Positions 46,101 to 59,055 of a DNA stretch of 64,000 nt are shown here, piece by piece. The first letter of the stretch is position 1. Each line of letters begins with the position of its first letter. This DNA comes from Ulva prolifera (Eukaryota > Chlorophyta > Ulvophyceae > Ulvales > Ulvaceae): assembly GCA_023078555.1 (NCBI GenBank), contig CM041196.1, forward strand, positions 9,442,985 through 9,506,984, written 5' to 3'. The position numbers and the translations under genes were made by a program. The notes beneath the pieces are model-generated. The model had not been told where the DNA came from and did no database searches. It saw only the letters and a program-made list of their open reading frames with translations.

Positions 46101-47079
46101 TTGCACAGACTCGGCTCCATGACAGACTGTCAGCTACCGCATTGTGCAAAGAAGGGCCCACCGGTGAAAGTTGTGTCCCTGAAGTGAGCTCCTTCGCCGG
46201 ATAGCAGAAAGACACTGTTGGCAGCAAATGTGATGGACCCCCCCAGGACAGATCCACCGGTAGTGCAGCATCTCCACACGATGAATTTGTGCCCCGTTGC
46301 CCCGTCCGCCGCGTGCTCCTCTGGGCACAGCGCGGGCGGAAGAGTCACGTGGAAATTATGGGCTGTGATCTCCCGCACCAGGTCCTCAAGCGACGCCACA
46401 TCGCCCTGCAACAGGCACACAGATCCTGTGACCAGCTGTTGAATAAATCGCAAGACATGCTGCCCGCGTCGGTGCACAGCCACGGCGAAGCGAGTCGTCA
46501 GGCGCACTCATGACTGCAGAGAGCTCTGCAGAGTTAGAATTCTCGGCGGATAGCTTCATACGGCAGGACCGGCTGCACGACATAGGCCGCGACTGCAAGC
46601 GCATGTTTGAAACGTTTGTCCTTCAAGTGATCGAGGAGATGTGCTGCTTCACCTGGGCAATGCACTGCCGCAAGCAGTCGCGATGAGCACGACTGCAGGC
46701 GAGATCGGCACGCCGTGCTCATCGGCTCCTGTTGAACATGAAGCTGCAGCAGAGGGCATGAGTTGGGCAAAAGGCGCACCGCATCACCTGTATGAGCTTG
46801 TATCCTCACTGCCTTGGAGCATGTTGCGCTATCCCATGTAAGCTCTGCTGTTGGCACACAGTCGATAACGGGCGCCAGTGCCCCTGCCCTACCGCAACCA
46901 CACTGAACACAGACAATTGAACATTGGAGAGCACCAGACGGCTGAGCTACGTGCGCGACGTGGCCGCAGGCGTGGGCGCGGATAGCACACTCGCCGCGAG
47001 CGAACCAGGTTTCTGTTGACATCAGCTTGCGCAGCCTGAGGTATGAACACACAAACGCCAGCGGCCACAAGGCCGACAA
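43164..47079 (-). CDS. Parallel beta-helix protein, copy D (duplicate of copy A, complete C-terminus)
   Basis: Exons correspond to copy A: 47079-46780, 46405-46162 and 45764-43164. It supplies the C-terminus missing from copy A, including the CGFCGRGG insert, RCVHEGAQTRVTLEEVQLRDCGD, GFHVERAVSAERS and the stop at 43,164. Ten single-base indels relative to copy A occur within exon 3 (for example GGCCGGACATG for GGCCGACATG) and split the frame. Since copy A is open over the same interval, the breaks here are probably sequence errors and not a real pseudogene. Confidence 0.6.
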
Positions 47080-48295
47080 CGTGAAAAAGAGTCGGAATCT
47101 GCTTTTGTGATCACGCCAATATCGCCACCGAGCGTAAGCGTCAGGCGTTGAAAGCTAATGGAAATGTTCGCCAGATCAGGTGCCGACGCAGGATCCCTCT
47201 GGACACCCCGGAGGGCTGCAGATATTGGGCAGGGCTTGAACGCAGGATGTGGCGGACATCAAATGGCATGTGGCGCCAGTTCAAGGGATTCTCTGATGAT
47301 TGTTGCAGAAACACACGACTACCATGCGGTGTGTAGAGCTGGCCTGCAACCGTTGAACTCACAGCGACCACGATTCAGCCGGGAGAGATGCCGGGAGAGA
47401 TGATTCATATTGTCTGCATCAGCGTATGTTTCAAGGGACTGGGTGGAACTCTGTCTACATGCATTGCGCGCTCGCAGGTTGTGAAGGAGGGGGCACGCCG
47501 CGTGTCGCGCGCATATGCGGAGTGATGTTTACGAAGCCGTTGCTGTGTAGATAGCCATTCGACAAAGACACGTCAAGCTACGATCGAGTGCCATGGCACT
47601 CGCATTCCACACGCATGCCATTAGCCACTCAGCATTGCTGAGTCAACGACAGCATAATCGGTTGCGACCGCTTCCCAGCTTCTGCCAGGGAGCCCGCACG
47701 CAGCATACGTGTGCCCACAGCAGCATTCTTCTGTTGCAATATCTACGCTGCAGCGTAGATATTGCGCGCTGCCTATGTATCCGCTAGATATACTATCCGG
47801 CGCGAGATATGTGCTGTACAGCATCCAGTACGTACTGGATGCATGCGCAAATTACGTACGTACCTGCTGCAGAGGTCATCAGTAATTGTGCACATCTGAC
47901 GTGTATGCATCACGTTGTACCAACTAGTGGTTCGCGACCGTACGCACACATATTGTAAGACCGCCGCGTAGGCTGTAGGATTGAGGGTAAAATGATGCAC
48001 TGTGCAGTGTGTATTGCCTTGGACAGTACAACAGACGTAGGGCTGACGCACCTGGTTCATATATATAGGCCGTGCACAGCTACATATGTAGGGATCATAC
48101 TCTGTCTGCTAGGATAACGCTGTAACAGAGTGATCGACTTGTTCCTGATTTACAACAGCTTCTTCTTGTGGGAACACATCTGCGCGACCATAGTTTTGGC
48201 ACCGAGATCTCGATTAATCCAATAATGGATCCAACATGGGGGTTTTGCTCTCCGCGCCCGATTTTTGAGGTCTGCAAAAGCTCAGCAGAACAGCA
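47080..48295. promoter_or_regulatory. Duplicate of the palindrome-rich divergent promoter region
   Basis: Same sequence as 3,516-4,731, including the 30-bp and 22-bp perfect palindromes (offset 43,564). Confidence 0.45.
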
Positions 48296-48389
48296 ATGAA
48301 ACGGCAACTCGTTGATCTGCCTTCCTTGCAGCTTCGCTTGAACGAATCTACGATGGTCGTTCTGGGCGGGCGTTGTACCATTGAGCTGG
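48296..48389 (+). pseudogene. POZ-like 5' stub (duplicate)
   Basis: Identical to 4,732-4,825; cut by the CACTA terminus at 48,390. Confidence 0.6.
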
Positions 48390-48864
48390 CACTAGGAGAA
48401 TGGTGACATTCCGGGGCGGAACCGAAGGCGTTCCGCTGACAGAGGAACGTTCCTACGAGGCTCTTGACCTTCCGCCCGCGTGCGTATGCTTCACAAGGAA
48501 CGATGGTGGCGGAATGTCCTATGGCTTCCTCGGTGGCCGCGGAATGTCCGATGGCTTCCTTGGTGGCCGCGGAATGTCCTATGCTTTCCTGCTGACAGGA
48601 CTGCGGGCTCTTCCACGGCGAGGAACAGGCCGCCCGCGCAGGTGAGAACCAGTGGGAAGCCATGGCATGCTGAGCCTGTCGCGCACAGGTTGGACTGGCA
48701 GTCTAAGCGTGGGAATGTTCATGGATAACGCAGTGCACCTCGAGCAGTGGATTTTGGAATGAATTGTGTACTTTAAGCTGTAGATGCGATGCGCACAAGC
48801 GACGCGGACACGCCGATCTATAAGCGTGAGCCCTTATCGATAAACGAGCCCTCATCGATAAGCG
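48390..48864 (+). mobile_element. CACTA-type left terminus (duplicate of 4,826-5,300)
   Basis: Same terminus and subterminal GGAATGTCC repeats as at 4,826. Confidence 0.6.
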
Positions 48865-49678
48865 TGAGCCCAGTCAGCGCCATCGTGGAATGGATGGTGG
48901 CCCACCAACCATTCCGCATGCGAGCAATGCATGAGCCCAGTCAGCGCCATCGTGGAATGGATGGTGGCCCACCAACCATTCCGCATGCGAGCAATGCATG
49001 ATCCCAGTCAGCGCCATCGTGGAATGGATGGTGGCCCACCAACCATTCCGCATGCGAGCAATGCATGAGCCCAGTCAGCGCCATCGTGGAATGGATGGTG
49101 GCCCACCAACCATTCCGCATGCGAGCAATGCATGAGCCCAGTCAGCGCCATCGTGGAATGGATGGTGGCCCACCAACCATTCCGCATGCGAGCAATGCAT
49201 GAGCCCAGTCAGCGCCATCGTGGAATGGATGGTGGCCCACCAACCATTCCGCATGCGAGCAATGCATGAGCCCAGTCAGCGCCATCGTGGAATGGTTGGT
49301 GGGCCACCAACCATTCCGCATGCGAGCAATGCATGATCCCAGTCAGCGCCATCGTGGAATGGATGGTGGCCCACCAACCATTCCGCATGCGAGCAATGCA
49401 TGAGCCCAGTCAGCGCCATCGTGGAATGGATGGTGGCCCACCAACCATTCCGCATGCGAGCAATGCATGAGCCCAGTCAGCGCCATCGTGGAATGGATGG
49501 TGGCCCACCAACCATTCCGCATGCGAGCAATGCATGAGCCCAGTCAGCGCCATCGTGGAATGGTTGGTGGGCCACCAACCATTCCGCATGCGAGCAATGC
49601 ATGAGCCCAGTCAGCGCCATCGTGGAATGGATGGTGGCCCACCATCCATTCCGCATGCGAGCAATGCATGAGCCCAGG
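48865..49678 (+). repeat. 67-bp palindromic array (duplicate of 5,301-6,114)
   Basis: Twelve units at the same spacing; the unit order and variants (perfectly paired units 7 and 11) match the first copy. Confidence 0.9.
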
Positions 49679-49877
49679 ACGGCTGAAGTGTCTACAGGAT
49701 GCCCAGTGTCGATGCTGTGACGTCCTGTGGAGCTCGCCAAGGCCAGCCTGGTTTCTCATGGACACGCACTTCTCACACGCGCTGTATCCATATGCCTCCT
49801 TGACAGTACACCATGCGCCTAGTATCACCGTGGATCATTTGACGCGAATCTGGTCGTGCCTACTCTGCAGTGTCGCA

Positions 49878-51507
49878 ATGAGGATAATTACCAGGATCAG
49901 TCCGGCGAACGTGTCGCATTACCTCGCCGTCCTTGAGGGAAAAAAACAATACGAGCCCACATTTTTCGAATTCGTAAAGGTAGCAGCGCGGGGCAATTGG
50001 TTACCAGGGCAGAGTATACCGCGACTGGTCCAGTACCGACCACTCGGTTTTCCAGTCGACTTGATGGAATGCGGGTGGCTGTTAACAGCTTGCGATGTAG
50101 CCACAATAGATAGCATATTAGCCGGCGACGAAGCAGCGGGGCCCCGGATGATGGCAGCCTTCGAGGCAATGCGACGAATGCTGACGACGGAGTACATGGA
50201 GGCGACGACTGAGTACAGCGCTGCGACCATCCACCTCAAAATGTTATGGGTAGTGCTTCGTGAGGGCGCTTTTAAGCGGGCGGTTCAGACCGGAGCTCCA
50301 TGCGGGCCACCGGAGATTCAGCTGTACCGGTCCATAGCCACGACCCAGGGGTTCGACGAGGACATGGGGGGGATGCTCCTGCGAATCCAGATGACAGTCG
50401 GAGGGGCCCCGATTATAGCATGGTGGGGAAGGCTGCAGGATAGCGAGCCGCAGACCACCCCGATGTGGCCGAGAGAGCCAGTCATTGAGCACCCTCTCTC
50501 GGCCCCAGATGTGCCGGCCCATCTGGCGAGCATGGGAGGGCAGCCATCGGACTCACGTGGAGGGGTGGTCGGCGCAGCCCAATCGCCGGCCCCCGTCAGG
50601 GCGCCGATCCAGCAGGCGGAATCCTCAGGGCAAAGTGTTGTCCACGAGTCCACCTTGCGAGTTCGCACAGGCGGTATTCCCGGGTCACGTGAGACCCGGA
50701 CACGTGATCCAGGCGCTGCTGGACGGAAAGAGGGAGCGGTGGGGGCGGAACGAGGGGGCAGCGCCGGCCCCACAGTGGCGGGGGGGGCTGCAATCGGGCA
50801 TCCACTGATGCAGCCCGCCGTCCCCCGCCGGCGGGCCCACGGCGCAGCACAAGCTGCGGCTGCAGTGGTCCCCCCAGAGCCACCTCTGGGGCCGTCGCGC
50901 CAGGATGCCGGAGGTGCCACGCCCATGGAGGTGGACACCCCAGACGGTGGGGAGGCCGCTGCAGGCCCCTCGGCAGTCCAGCCAGGGACGCTGTCTCCAG
51001 CGTGCTTGCTGCCTCCGGGTAGCGATGTTCGGAGGCAGCCTCTAGTCCAAGCACTGGAGAGGGCTCAGACGCGCCCGCTGGTGCGGCTGGCAGCCGAACC
51101 TTCGCACGACGACCCCACAGGGGTACGCCTCCGTGGCCAGGTGTTCGGACCGGACGACATTGAGGGTTGTTCAGGATCCTCATTTATCAAGGGTGTAGGG
51201 GTGCAGCTCGGCAAATTTGGAGACGCGACGGTCTCCGTCACCGTCTCTGTGTTGCACTTCAGGGACTTCTGGGTGGCGGAGTGGTTCAGCAGCACTCCAG
51301 TCCAGTATGGGGTAGTCAAGGCTGCAGTATTGGCCGGAGGGGGGGTCATTGCCGTCCCGTCCGACCACCTGAAGGTCCTGGCCACTCGGGACCCCAGCAG
51401 CGACGCAGAGGCCCGCGCGATGCTCCAACACCTCATCGCGTGGCTGAAGAAGGCGAAAGCACTAGCAGCGAGGTGTATCCTCATCCCGGTCCCCACCGGG
51501 AAGCACT
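49878..51507 (+). CDS. Unknown domain-C48 protease fusion, copy with open frame, cut by gap
   Basis: Duplicate of the gene at 6,314-8,846. Here 7 A and 5 G at the two homopolymers leave one open frame from the Met at 49,878 (or an upstream Met at 49,668) through the N-terminal domain, the Pro/Ala-rich linker and the first part of the protease, to the His of the catalytic His-Trp. The sequence then runs into N at the first base of the Trp codon. Asp and Cys are missing from this copy only because of the gap. Confidence 0.75.
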
Positions 51508-51607
51508 NNNNNNNNNNNNNNNNNNNNNNNNNNNNNNNNNNNNNNNNNNNNNNNNNNNNNNNNNNNNNNNNNNNNNNNNNNNNNNNNNNNNNNNNNNNNN
51601 NNNNNNN
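51508..51607. other. Assembly gap (100 N)
   Basis: Exactly 100 undetermined bases, the usual placeholder for a gap of unknown size. It follows directly after the duplicated segment and lies between two C48-fusion genes that face each other tail-to-tail. The join is suspect. Confidence 0.99.
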
Positions 51608-54208
51608 GCAGTCCATTTGGTAATATGCGCGACTGTCAAGGGTCAGAGGACAGCATCTGTGTGGATGGTATCGCAGGAGAACAGTGGGACGTGGGCATTG
51701 TACCTTCGCCAACTTCAGGGTTATCCTAGCGGTGGATTCGGTCGGCCGGGTGGCCAGTCGGACGTTGTGTGGGCGGCCCACTGCTTTTACCCGAGGCCGG
51801 GTGGTAGATGCGGGGTCTTCCGGGGGGGAGGGGGCCCGGCCCTCGGGGTAGTCCAGCGCCATGCACAGAGCCTCACTCAAGACGTCCCTGGCCCGTTCAG
51901 CGGTGCCTGAGCCGGCGCTGATCAGGCTGTCAAAGAACGACACAGTCGGCGCCTTATTCTGCTTCATACGCCCTGCATTATGGCTGAAACGTCAGTAGTG
52001 GCGTTCAGCGGGCCTACTGTGGGGGGGGGGGGGGGGGGTATGGGGGGGCGGGGGGCAATATGACAGTCCTACGCACAGCAGGCTACCTCATCACAAAGTC
52101 TGCTGCGGCGGGAGAGCGTACATGGATGCCAGATGACAGCCAACATCCAGTGGCCGTTCCGGGGGGACAGGGACTAAGACACATTCTTGCTCAAAGGGTG
52201 TGAGCTTTGAACAACCACCGCCCCATAAATCTGGTGCGTCCGCTTGACCAGTCTGCGTCCGCATCCCCAGTACATATCCCAGCCATATTCTGGCTAGCGT
52301 TGCAATGACGCCCTGCCCGGCCAGTGCAACACACCTACTCAAGGCGTAGTCAACGTGTGTACTCTCGGCCCATGCGGTGGGCCAGCCTCTCGCGAGGGTT
52401 TCCAGACCGACTGTCACAGGACACCCGAGCATCCCCAAAATGCCCTAGTTGCAAGATCACACACCCCCCACCACATTCGGGAACCTCCCCCCATCGTCGT
52501 CGTCGGAGGACACTACGGTCGGTTCAAGCTGCATCCTGCGTTGTGTCGGCAGCGGATGTACCGGCGTCTTTGGAAGTGGACCCCCCACTGCTGCTTCAGC
52601 TTGCCCGGAGGCTTTGCAGGGATGTTTGTGACCCAATCCGGCGGCACCACCGGAGGGTGTGCCAGGAGGGATGCTGACAGCCGCGCTATCCCTTACCGGC
52701 GGGCCGAAGGCTCCGGGACGTCCGGGGCAGGAGGAGGTGCGGACTGGATTGGCCCCTCTTGACCGGGTGCTGGACAAGCAGGCTCCGGAGAGGTCCGGAG
52801 CGGGGGGGGGGGCCTCGCCGATGGAGCAGATGGCTGCACCGACTGGGGCAGGTTGGGGGCCCCTCGCTAGGGGCCATCATCAGGGGTGACGGATGGAACC
52901 GGATTGGCATCGGTGTCCGACCTCGCCTTATTGTCTCCTTCGGCAGGGGGGTCCGCAATGGGCCCTTCCCAGGCGGGGGGATCATCCGGGGGACCTGCCG
53001 GCCCCGCGTCTGCGGCAGCTAGTCTGGTTTCGATAGCTGTAGCGGATTCGTCCAGCCGCGGCGGCGGCAGACAGCCACTGGTCCGCGATGGCGACGGCGG
53101 CCTCACAGGGCCAACCGGCTGTGGGGACTGCTGGGGCAACGCCACAGGGGGAACCCCTACTGCAGCCGGCCCCTCGGGCGGCGGATGATCCCGGCTAAGG
53201 ATCTGCGCTACGGCCGCAGCCCCCCCCCGTGCGGCACCCCGTGCCCCCCTGGGCCACCTAATTCGGGCGGGCTGCTGAAGACTGGTGCCCCGATCTGCGC
53301 GCCCTCTACCCGGAGCCCGTGCCCCTCGTGCCTCGCCAACCCGCTGCTGCTGCCGCGGATGGGTGTGTCTGCCACGCCCCTGGCCTTCGGTCACCCGGGC
53401 CTATGCTGGTGCCGCTGGACTCTGTTGGCGGCGGGGCAGCGGCTGCACCCGGTCCTGGGGCTGTGGCGGTGCCGGTGACGCCCCCAAGAGCGGCGTCGGG
53501 TCCCCCCCGGTCTTCACCGTGCGACCCGCCCGCCCCACCCCTCTCTAGCTGTAACGCCAACATGGGCGCCTGCAGAGGCCCCACATGAACCTCGGAGACA
53601 GGCCACTTAGGATTTGGAGTCCGTGCGAAGTTTGCCTCGCACTGTATCCACTCGCAGATCAAGTCTGTCCCGCCCGTGTGCCGCACACGTTCGAGCAGGC
53701 CGCCAGCGTCTTCTATGATGCCCGCGCCGACCTGGCAAGACCGGTACAGCACGATCTCCTCTGGCTTGCACGGGGCCTTAGTATGGACCGCGCGCTCGAA
53801 TGCGATCATCCGGAGGTCGTGCCAGAGGGATTTCATCTTCTGCTCTACCCGCGCGGCGTGGTCGGCGGTGTGTGAAGCCTCTACACTCTCCTTCATCGCC
53901 CGGATCGAGTCCAGGTACATGTCTAACCCTTCCCCCCCGGCCTCCACTATAGAGCCCACCATGGTAACATCTACAGTCGTTAATAGGTAGGCGTTGGCCA
54001 TGAAGTCTATCGGGAACCCGGGCTTCCGGGTACAGATCGTTAGTGCTGGGATCGGCTGGCCAGGCGTCCAGTTACCCTTCAGGGCGGTTTCCAGGAACCG
54101 CTTGAAAGACGAGTCACACTGACGGTTACTACGAATTGTCGCAAGGTAGGCCCGCAAGTCCCCGTCCGTTATCATACTGGCACACATCGTGTGGACTGTA
54201 CACCGCAC
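51608..54208 (-). CDS. Unknown domain-C48 protease fusion, second paralogue (partial)
   Basis: From 54,208 leftward the product matches the fusion at 6.3 kb (GNWTPGQPIPAL, GFPIDFMANAYLLTTVDV, LWHDLRMIAFERAVHTKAPC, EIVLYRS). A low-complexity Pro/Gly linker follows in shifting frames. The protease part shows LAGQGVIATLARIWLGYV, then a frame change, then His-Trp at 52,152-52,147 (GHWMLAV), and in a further exon FFDSL with the catalytic Asp at about 51,930. The region expected to hold the Cys box falls at or beyond the gap. It is downstream of the transposase on the same strand, spaced about 330 bp, suggesting one transposon. Divergence from the first paralogue is large, so the two lineages are old. 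Confidence 0.65.
52021..52038 (+). repeat. Poly-G run (18 G)
   Basis: A G18 run followed closely by further G7 and G5 runs; likely within an intron of the minus-strand protease gene. Confidence 0.7.
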
Positions 54209-54538
54209 AGAAACGTTCTATCCGCGCTATCGCGACGCAGTCTTCCTACATCAACTGCATCAGACCTTGCACCTACCATTAATCTGTCCGCTGGACCTGC
54301 GACGTGCACTAACAGACGACACCGACGCTTGAAGAGGGAGCGAAAGTGGCCACGAGCGCACGCCGCAGGACGTGGGTTGTATGGCTCCAACGAGGGTGGC
54401 GCCTGTAGACACGCACTGGCGGGGACTCTGGTCCCCCCCGTGGCCCTCTGGCAAGTATGGAAAATGCAAAGTGGGCACAACTGGGATTGCCATCAACTGG
54501 GATTGCTGACGAAGGCATTTGGCGGTGGTCTTGTACAA

Positions 54539-57500
54539 TTACACAGTTCGGCCAGAAGCCTTGTTCGCTGTGGACCAATACTGCACATTTTGTGCACCCC
54601 TCCGGACTGGAACTAACTGGCATGGAACTGCGTCCAAGTCTACGACGTATCTGCCGGCATATGCCCGAGACCCCCTGTTTGCACCCGCCACACCGAAAAA
54701 CTCGGGGGGACGTTTCAACACGGGATCTGGGGCGCGGGCTCCCGGGGTGGCTGGCAAGGTGCAATTATACAGATCAGCAACCCCCAGGTACAATGGGTTT
54801 GGTTTCGCAACACATGACACGCAACACACGCCATCCCGGGGCTGCAGACACGCCCTCGTGAAATACTGCAGTTCCCCGACGAAATACGTCACTGTCCCGC
54901 CACCCCCGTCCCCGTCCCCCCCAATGAGGTACCTCAAGAGGCACCACTTGTTGTCTTTCTTCCCTTGCGTACACTGTTGCGCGCAGCTGAACATGTCTGC
55001 AACGCGGGATTGCATCTGGTGGAACTTCATAAGTGTCACTGTGCCCTCACGGCGAGCCTCATCAACACTGCCATCCACCTTCAGGCCCAGAGCTCGGTGG
55101 ATGGCCACCTGACGTGCATAACCAACCCCCAGGCGACTGTGAGTTGGCCAGCCCTCGTCCTGTAGGGAGTCCTGATGGAAGAGGAGGTACGGCAACCCTG
55201 TCAGATTATCTCCCACAAAGTCCAGGGGGAGGACCGCCGCAGTCTCAGACTGGGCTAGGGCCCTGCCCACCCCCACGACCCTGCCGGTGATCCGGTCACT
55301 GTCAATTGGTTGCTCCCCGTCAGCGGATCTTCCATTGCGAGTTCGTGCCCGCCGGCGTTTCTCAGTCGCTATGGCATCTGACAGTGAAGTCATGGCAGCA
55401 GGTAGTGAAGCTGCATCATGCAACAGCCGCATACATGTGCGGCGCAGCAGTTCATCGCTCACATATACTTGTTCAGGGCAACGAGTCGATCGATACTTGA
55501 TCAGTCTCTTCAGGAGCTGGACCATCCGCTCGATCCAGAATTCAAGACTGAAGAAGGATGCACCGCAGCACCTCACCTGATCCGGTAGGTGACTGGCCGC
55601 CAGATGCAGCTTGTACGTGCTGAGAGCAGCCCCTTCAAACGTCTCTTCCGCCAGTTTGGCGTACTGCAGCAGCAATCGCTGTGCTTCCGTGATTCGGGCC
55701 GGTGTGTGCTGACCCTCTTCATATCTGAGAAAGTAGAGGGCCCCTGCTCGCAGGAGCCCCCACGACTGCTCAAACACGCTGCGTATGCGTTTCTCGGAGG
55801 CTTTCCACGGGAGATCGTGCAGGAGGTACAGCGAGAATGTCTCGGTGAAGGCCAGCCAGTCTTCCATGAGCCAGCGACTGCGGTGCCTACGCAAACAGTC
55901 ACCCTGACTCAGACGGGATGCTTCAACAGGAGTGCACATGGTTCCTGTGTCCAAGTAACAGTCCGAAAAATGGCGCAGCCTCGGATGCGAGCAGGGTGTG
56001 CAGGCGATGGGACTGCGCACTTGGTGATGTCGGTGTACACCTTCTTGAAAAGAGAGGTCTGCATGATGTGGGGCGCTCTGGCAGCTATCGCCTTGACGAC
56101 ATCCTCTGGCAGTCGGAACAGGGCCCGGAGGCCAGTCAATGGCGCCTTCTTGGACTTCTTCCGGCCCAGGGGAGGGAGCCACTGGTTCCAGAAGTCCATG
56201 AGCACACCGAGCAGAAACACGTGCGCCACTCCGAGCCGGAAGAAATGGCAGGGACTGCAACGCCACAGCGTAATTCATAATCAACTCCAGACTCAAGGGC
56301 GAGGCAGGCAGCAGCAGGCTGGGGGTGCTCGTACTTGAAGTAGGAGAGGAGACTGAACAGCGGAGAACCTTTCACCCCCAGTAGCTTGTACTCATCTTTG
56401 GCGAGCTTGGCCCTGGACTTCGGTGTCTTCCGGTCGCAATAGCGTTTCAAGGTTGGTGCGTGGACCTGCATTACCACAGGCCTGGCCAGGGTTACCACAA
56501 GAAAAGAGCCGTATCACCAACGACGCTTGTTCGGTGTCAGAGGGGTTGGCAAGATGAGTTGCGGCGCACAGAGGGGGGGCAGGGGAGTAGGCCGCATGTG
56601 CACAGTTTGCATTCGATGACACTGTAGATGGAATTGCACCTGGGCAGCGATCGTGTCGCCCTTTCGGCCCCTGGCCAGGATCTCTGCCGCCGAGTACTTC
56701 AAGCGGTTGTCCGACTCCCAGGACGAGGGCTGCACATGCCGGGGCTCAGACCACGCGGTCCGTGGGGGGTTGCCACCAGTGTCCGGTTGTACACTCCCAG
56801 GCACCATCCGGGGGTTTGCAGCCGAGGATGCTGCTTCTTCCTCCGGGGTGAGTGATTTCCCTTTCAGAGGCCCGTCGGCATAGCAGGGCACGGGCTGGTG
56901 CAGAGGGTGATGGTGTCCCATCCACCTGTGTGGCATGCATGATAGCAGTTATAAGCAGGACAGGTACGTGAGACAGCACTAGCAGGAAAGAGATTACAAA
57001 CGTAAGTGAACACCCCGGACCTGACAGTGTTGGAGGGGTAATCCCACACGCCGTTTTGGGCACATCTGAAACATGCCCTCTTCGCTGTATGGCCGATGCT
57101 GTTGGTAAGTTTCTCCAGCCATGGGATATCCCCCTCCACACAGCACAGCACCGGCCACACGTGCAGTACCTCGCCCCCGGGCAGTGTGATTTTGAGTGCC
57201 TCACCCCCAGCTCCTGCACTCCAGCCATCACGTGGTGCGGGGGCCAGACACTACGTGATCGGGAACTGTACACATCACCCGGCAGTGACCAGGAAGACAA
57301 GGTGAGTGCGCGCCCGGATCATGCTTCTTGAAGAACGCCATCACGGACTCCAGAATGCTGGCCATGCATGTTGGTTCGGATGGCCCCTCCACCACTCCAA
57401 GGGGAATCCAGGCCACATTGGTACTTGAGAGATGGGGCGGCAGGTCAAGCAGGCGGATCCCCCAGATTGTGACACCGTGCTGCTTGTTGACGTACAGCTG

Positions 57501-59055
57501 GGCCCCGTCCCCCCCTGCAGGAAAAGCGACTGTCGGGACACGAGGCAGAGGGTCTCAATTCGCGGAGTTGCATAGGCGTGCCGATGCGGTGTGATAGCCA
57601 CCTGCTCAGATGAGGAGGTGGAGCGCACCGAGGCTGAACAGCAGGACAAGCTCCCTATGCTTTGGCTTCAGGATTTTGCCCCCACACGCCAGGTTGAGGG
57701 CCTTTCCAGCCGGGGAGTTGAGGAAGCTGCTTTTGTCTTTGACAGCTGTTGCCCTGGCTTCCCGTACGCTCGTCAGCAGCCCCGGCTGCAGGAGGAGGTC
57801 TTTCAGCGAGGCTTCTTCGCCAAAGAAGAAAGTTGAGCGCACAGGGACACCCTTCCCTGTGAGATCGACATCAAATCGCTGTTGACAACAACCTGGGGTT
57901 CCACAGGTGTCCGCCAGATGCTGGTGATGGTCACCCGGATCAAGTGGGGGGAACAAGGTCCAGCATTGGGGACAAACGTGGCGCGTTACAGAGGAAACAG
58001 GCGGGACACCCAAGACCGCCTTGACGAGGTGGAAGGAGGGAGGGAAAAAGTTTCCATCGGGTAGCAGGAGGTAATGTATGAACCTGCACCACGTGTCGAC
58101 GACCACGTCTTGTATGCAGAAGAGGCTCTTCAACTGGGCAATCCACATGCACACTGTGAGGACGGTGAGGGCGCTGCCGGTGTATATGTGTTTCATGCGT
58201 TGCTCATGCCACCAGGCGCCCGTGCCCTTCCGGGCCCCTGTGGTGGGGTCCGGGCCGTCGTCATCCGCCTCCTGCATGTGCAACGATCAGGCGTGTCCTA
58301 CGGAGGAGTACGAGCTGATTCACAGCATTGTATGTAATGGAAGATGTGGACACACCTCAGGTTCGTCTGAACTGTAGTCCGTCTCTGATGAAAAGGCAAT
58401 GGAGTCGGCGTCTGAGAAGTCTGAGTCGTCGTCTGAAAATTGTGCGGGGCCCTCGGCGTGATCGCTTTCGGACGGTGGGGGCAGCTGTACACAATCCCAA
58501 CACCTCGGAGTTGCATTGGGCGAGCAGGCAAGAAACAGCTGAGGGACAGGAGCGCTGACACCCATGGCCATCGTGATCACGAGCCGCTGTCATGCCGATC
58601 TGCATCATGATCAGGCAAACCGGGACTTAGCACGGTCAACTACCGAAGGTACGCACGTCGAAGAGGTCGTCGGAGTGGGCAGGCTCATCGGGGGGACCCC
58701 CCATGTCTGGAGGTGATGGGGATCTCCCAGAGGGACCGGCCCCGTCGTGTCTGCCGCTGCGGTCATCATCGGCAGTAGCGGAGGTCGGGCCAGCGGCTGG
58801 CCTCGAGTCTGGGCCCGCGTCGTCGTGTCCACCAGCGGCTCTCCGCGATGCGGCTGCTGCACTCAGTCGACGGCTGCAAGGACCGTGATGGTTTTGGGCG
58901 GTGTTGTGCCTCTGAAACTTCTCACCACAGCCTAGACACTGGTATTTAAACGGTTCCTTCCCCGTCGGCTCGGGAGGGATCAGGCGCTTACAGTTCGCTT
59001 TGGCAACCAATTCGTTCACCTCCGCCCTCTTCAGTCTATCCGCCGAACCAGCCAT
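54539..59055 (-). CDS. Tnp2-type (CACTA/EnSpm) transposase, nearly complete, multi-exon
   Basis: From ATG 59055 leftward: an N-terminal zinc finger (YQCLGCGEKFQRHNTAQNHH), an acidic Ser/Asp-rich stretch, then the Tnp2 N-terminus (YLLLPDGNFFPPSFHLVK, HVCPQCWTLF, FFFGEEASLKDLL). Next is the catalytic region with GDGAQLY (first Asp, about 57,520) and LLDLPPHLSSTNVAWIPL; then VLCCVEGDIPWLEKL and ACFRCAQ, the zinc-ribbon part; MAHVFLLGVLMDFWN; and a DUF4218-like domain (FLRYEEGQHTP, FWIERMVQLLKRLIKYRS). The C-terminal domain (CTQGKKDNKWCLLRY, YAGRYVVDL) ends NKASGRTV. The last exon (56,296 leftward) is open for 585 codons from its first Met. It cuts and pastes the element by binding subterminal repeats. 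Introns at about 58.6, 57.6-57.5, 57.2 and 56.5 kb were not fixed to the base. Confidence 0.8.

Larger units (their letters stand above)
43559..51507 (+). repeat. Direct duplicate of bases 1-7,945, ending at the assembly gap
   Basis: The segment from GTCCACAGAATCCGC (43,559) to GGGAAGCACT (51,507) repeats 1-7,945. The offset is 43,558 at the start, 43,564 in the middle and 43,562 at the end, fully explained by 14 single-base indels (9 extra, 5 missing). No substitution was noticed. The left limit may lie outside the window. All elements of the first copy recur, including the beta-helix gene, POZ stub, CACTA terminus, 67-bp array and C48-fusion gene. Confidence 0.95.

Noticed and set aside
43559-51507. 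Terminal redundancy of a circular 43.6-kb molecule (plasmid or virus)
   Set aside because: Content is nuclear-type with introns and retroelements, and the end coincides with a scaffold gap; kept only as part of the tandem-duplication alternative.
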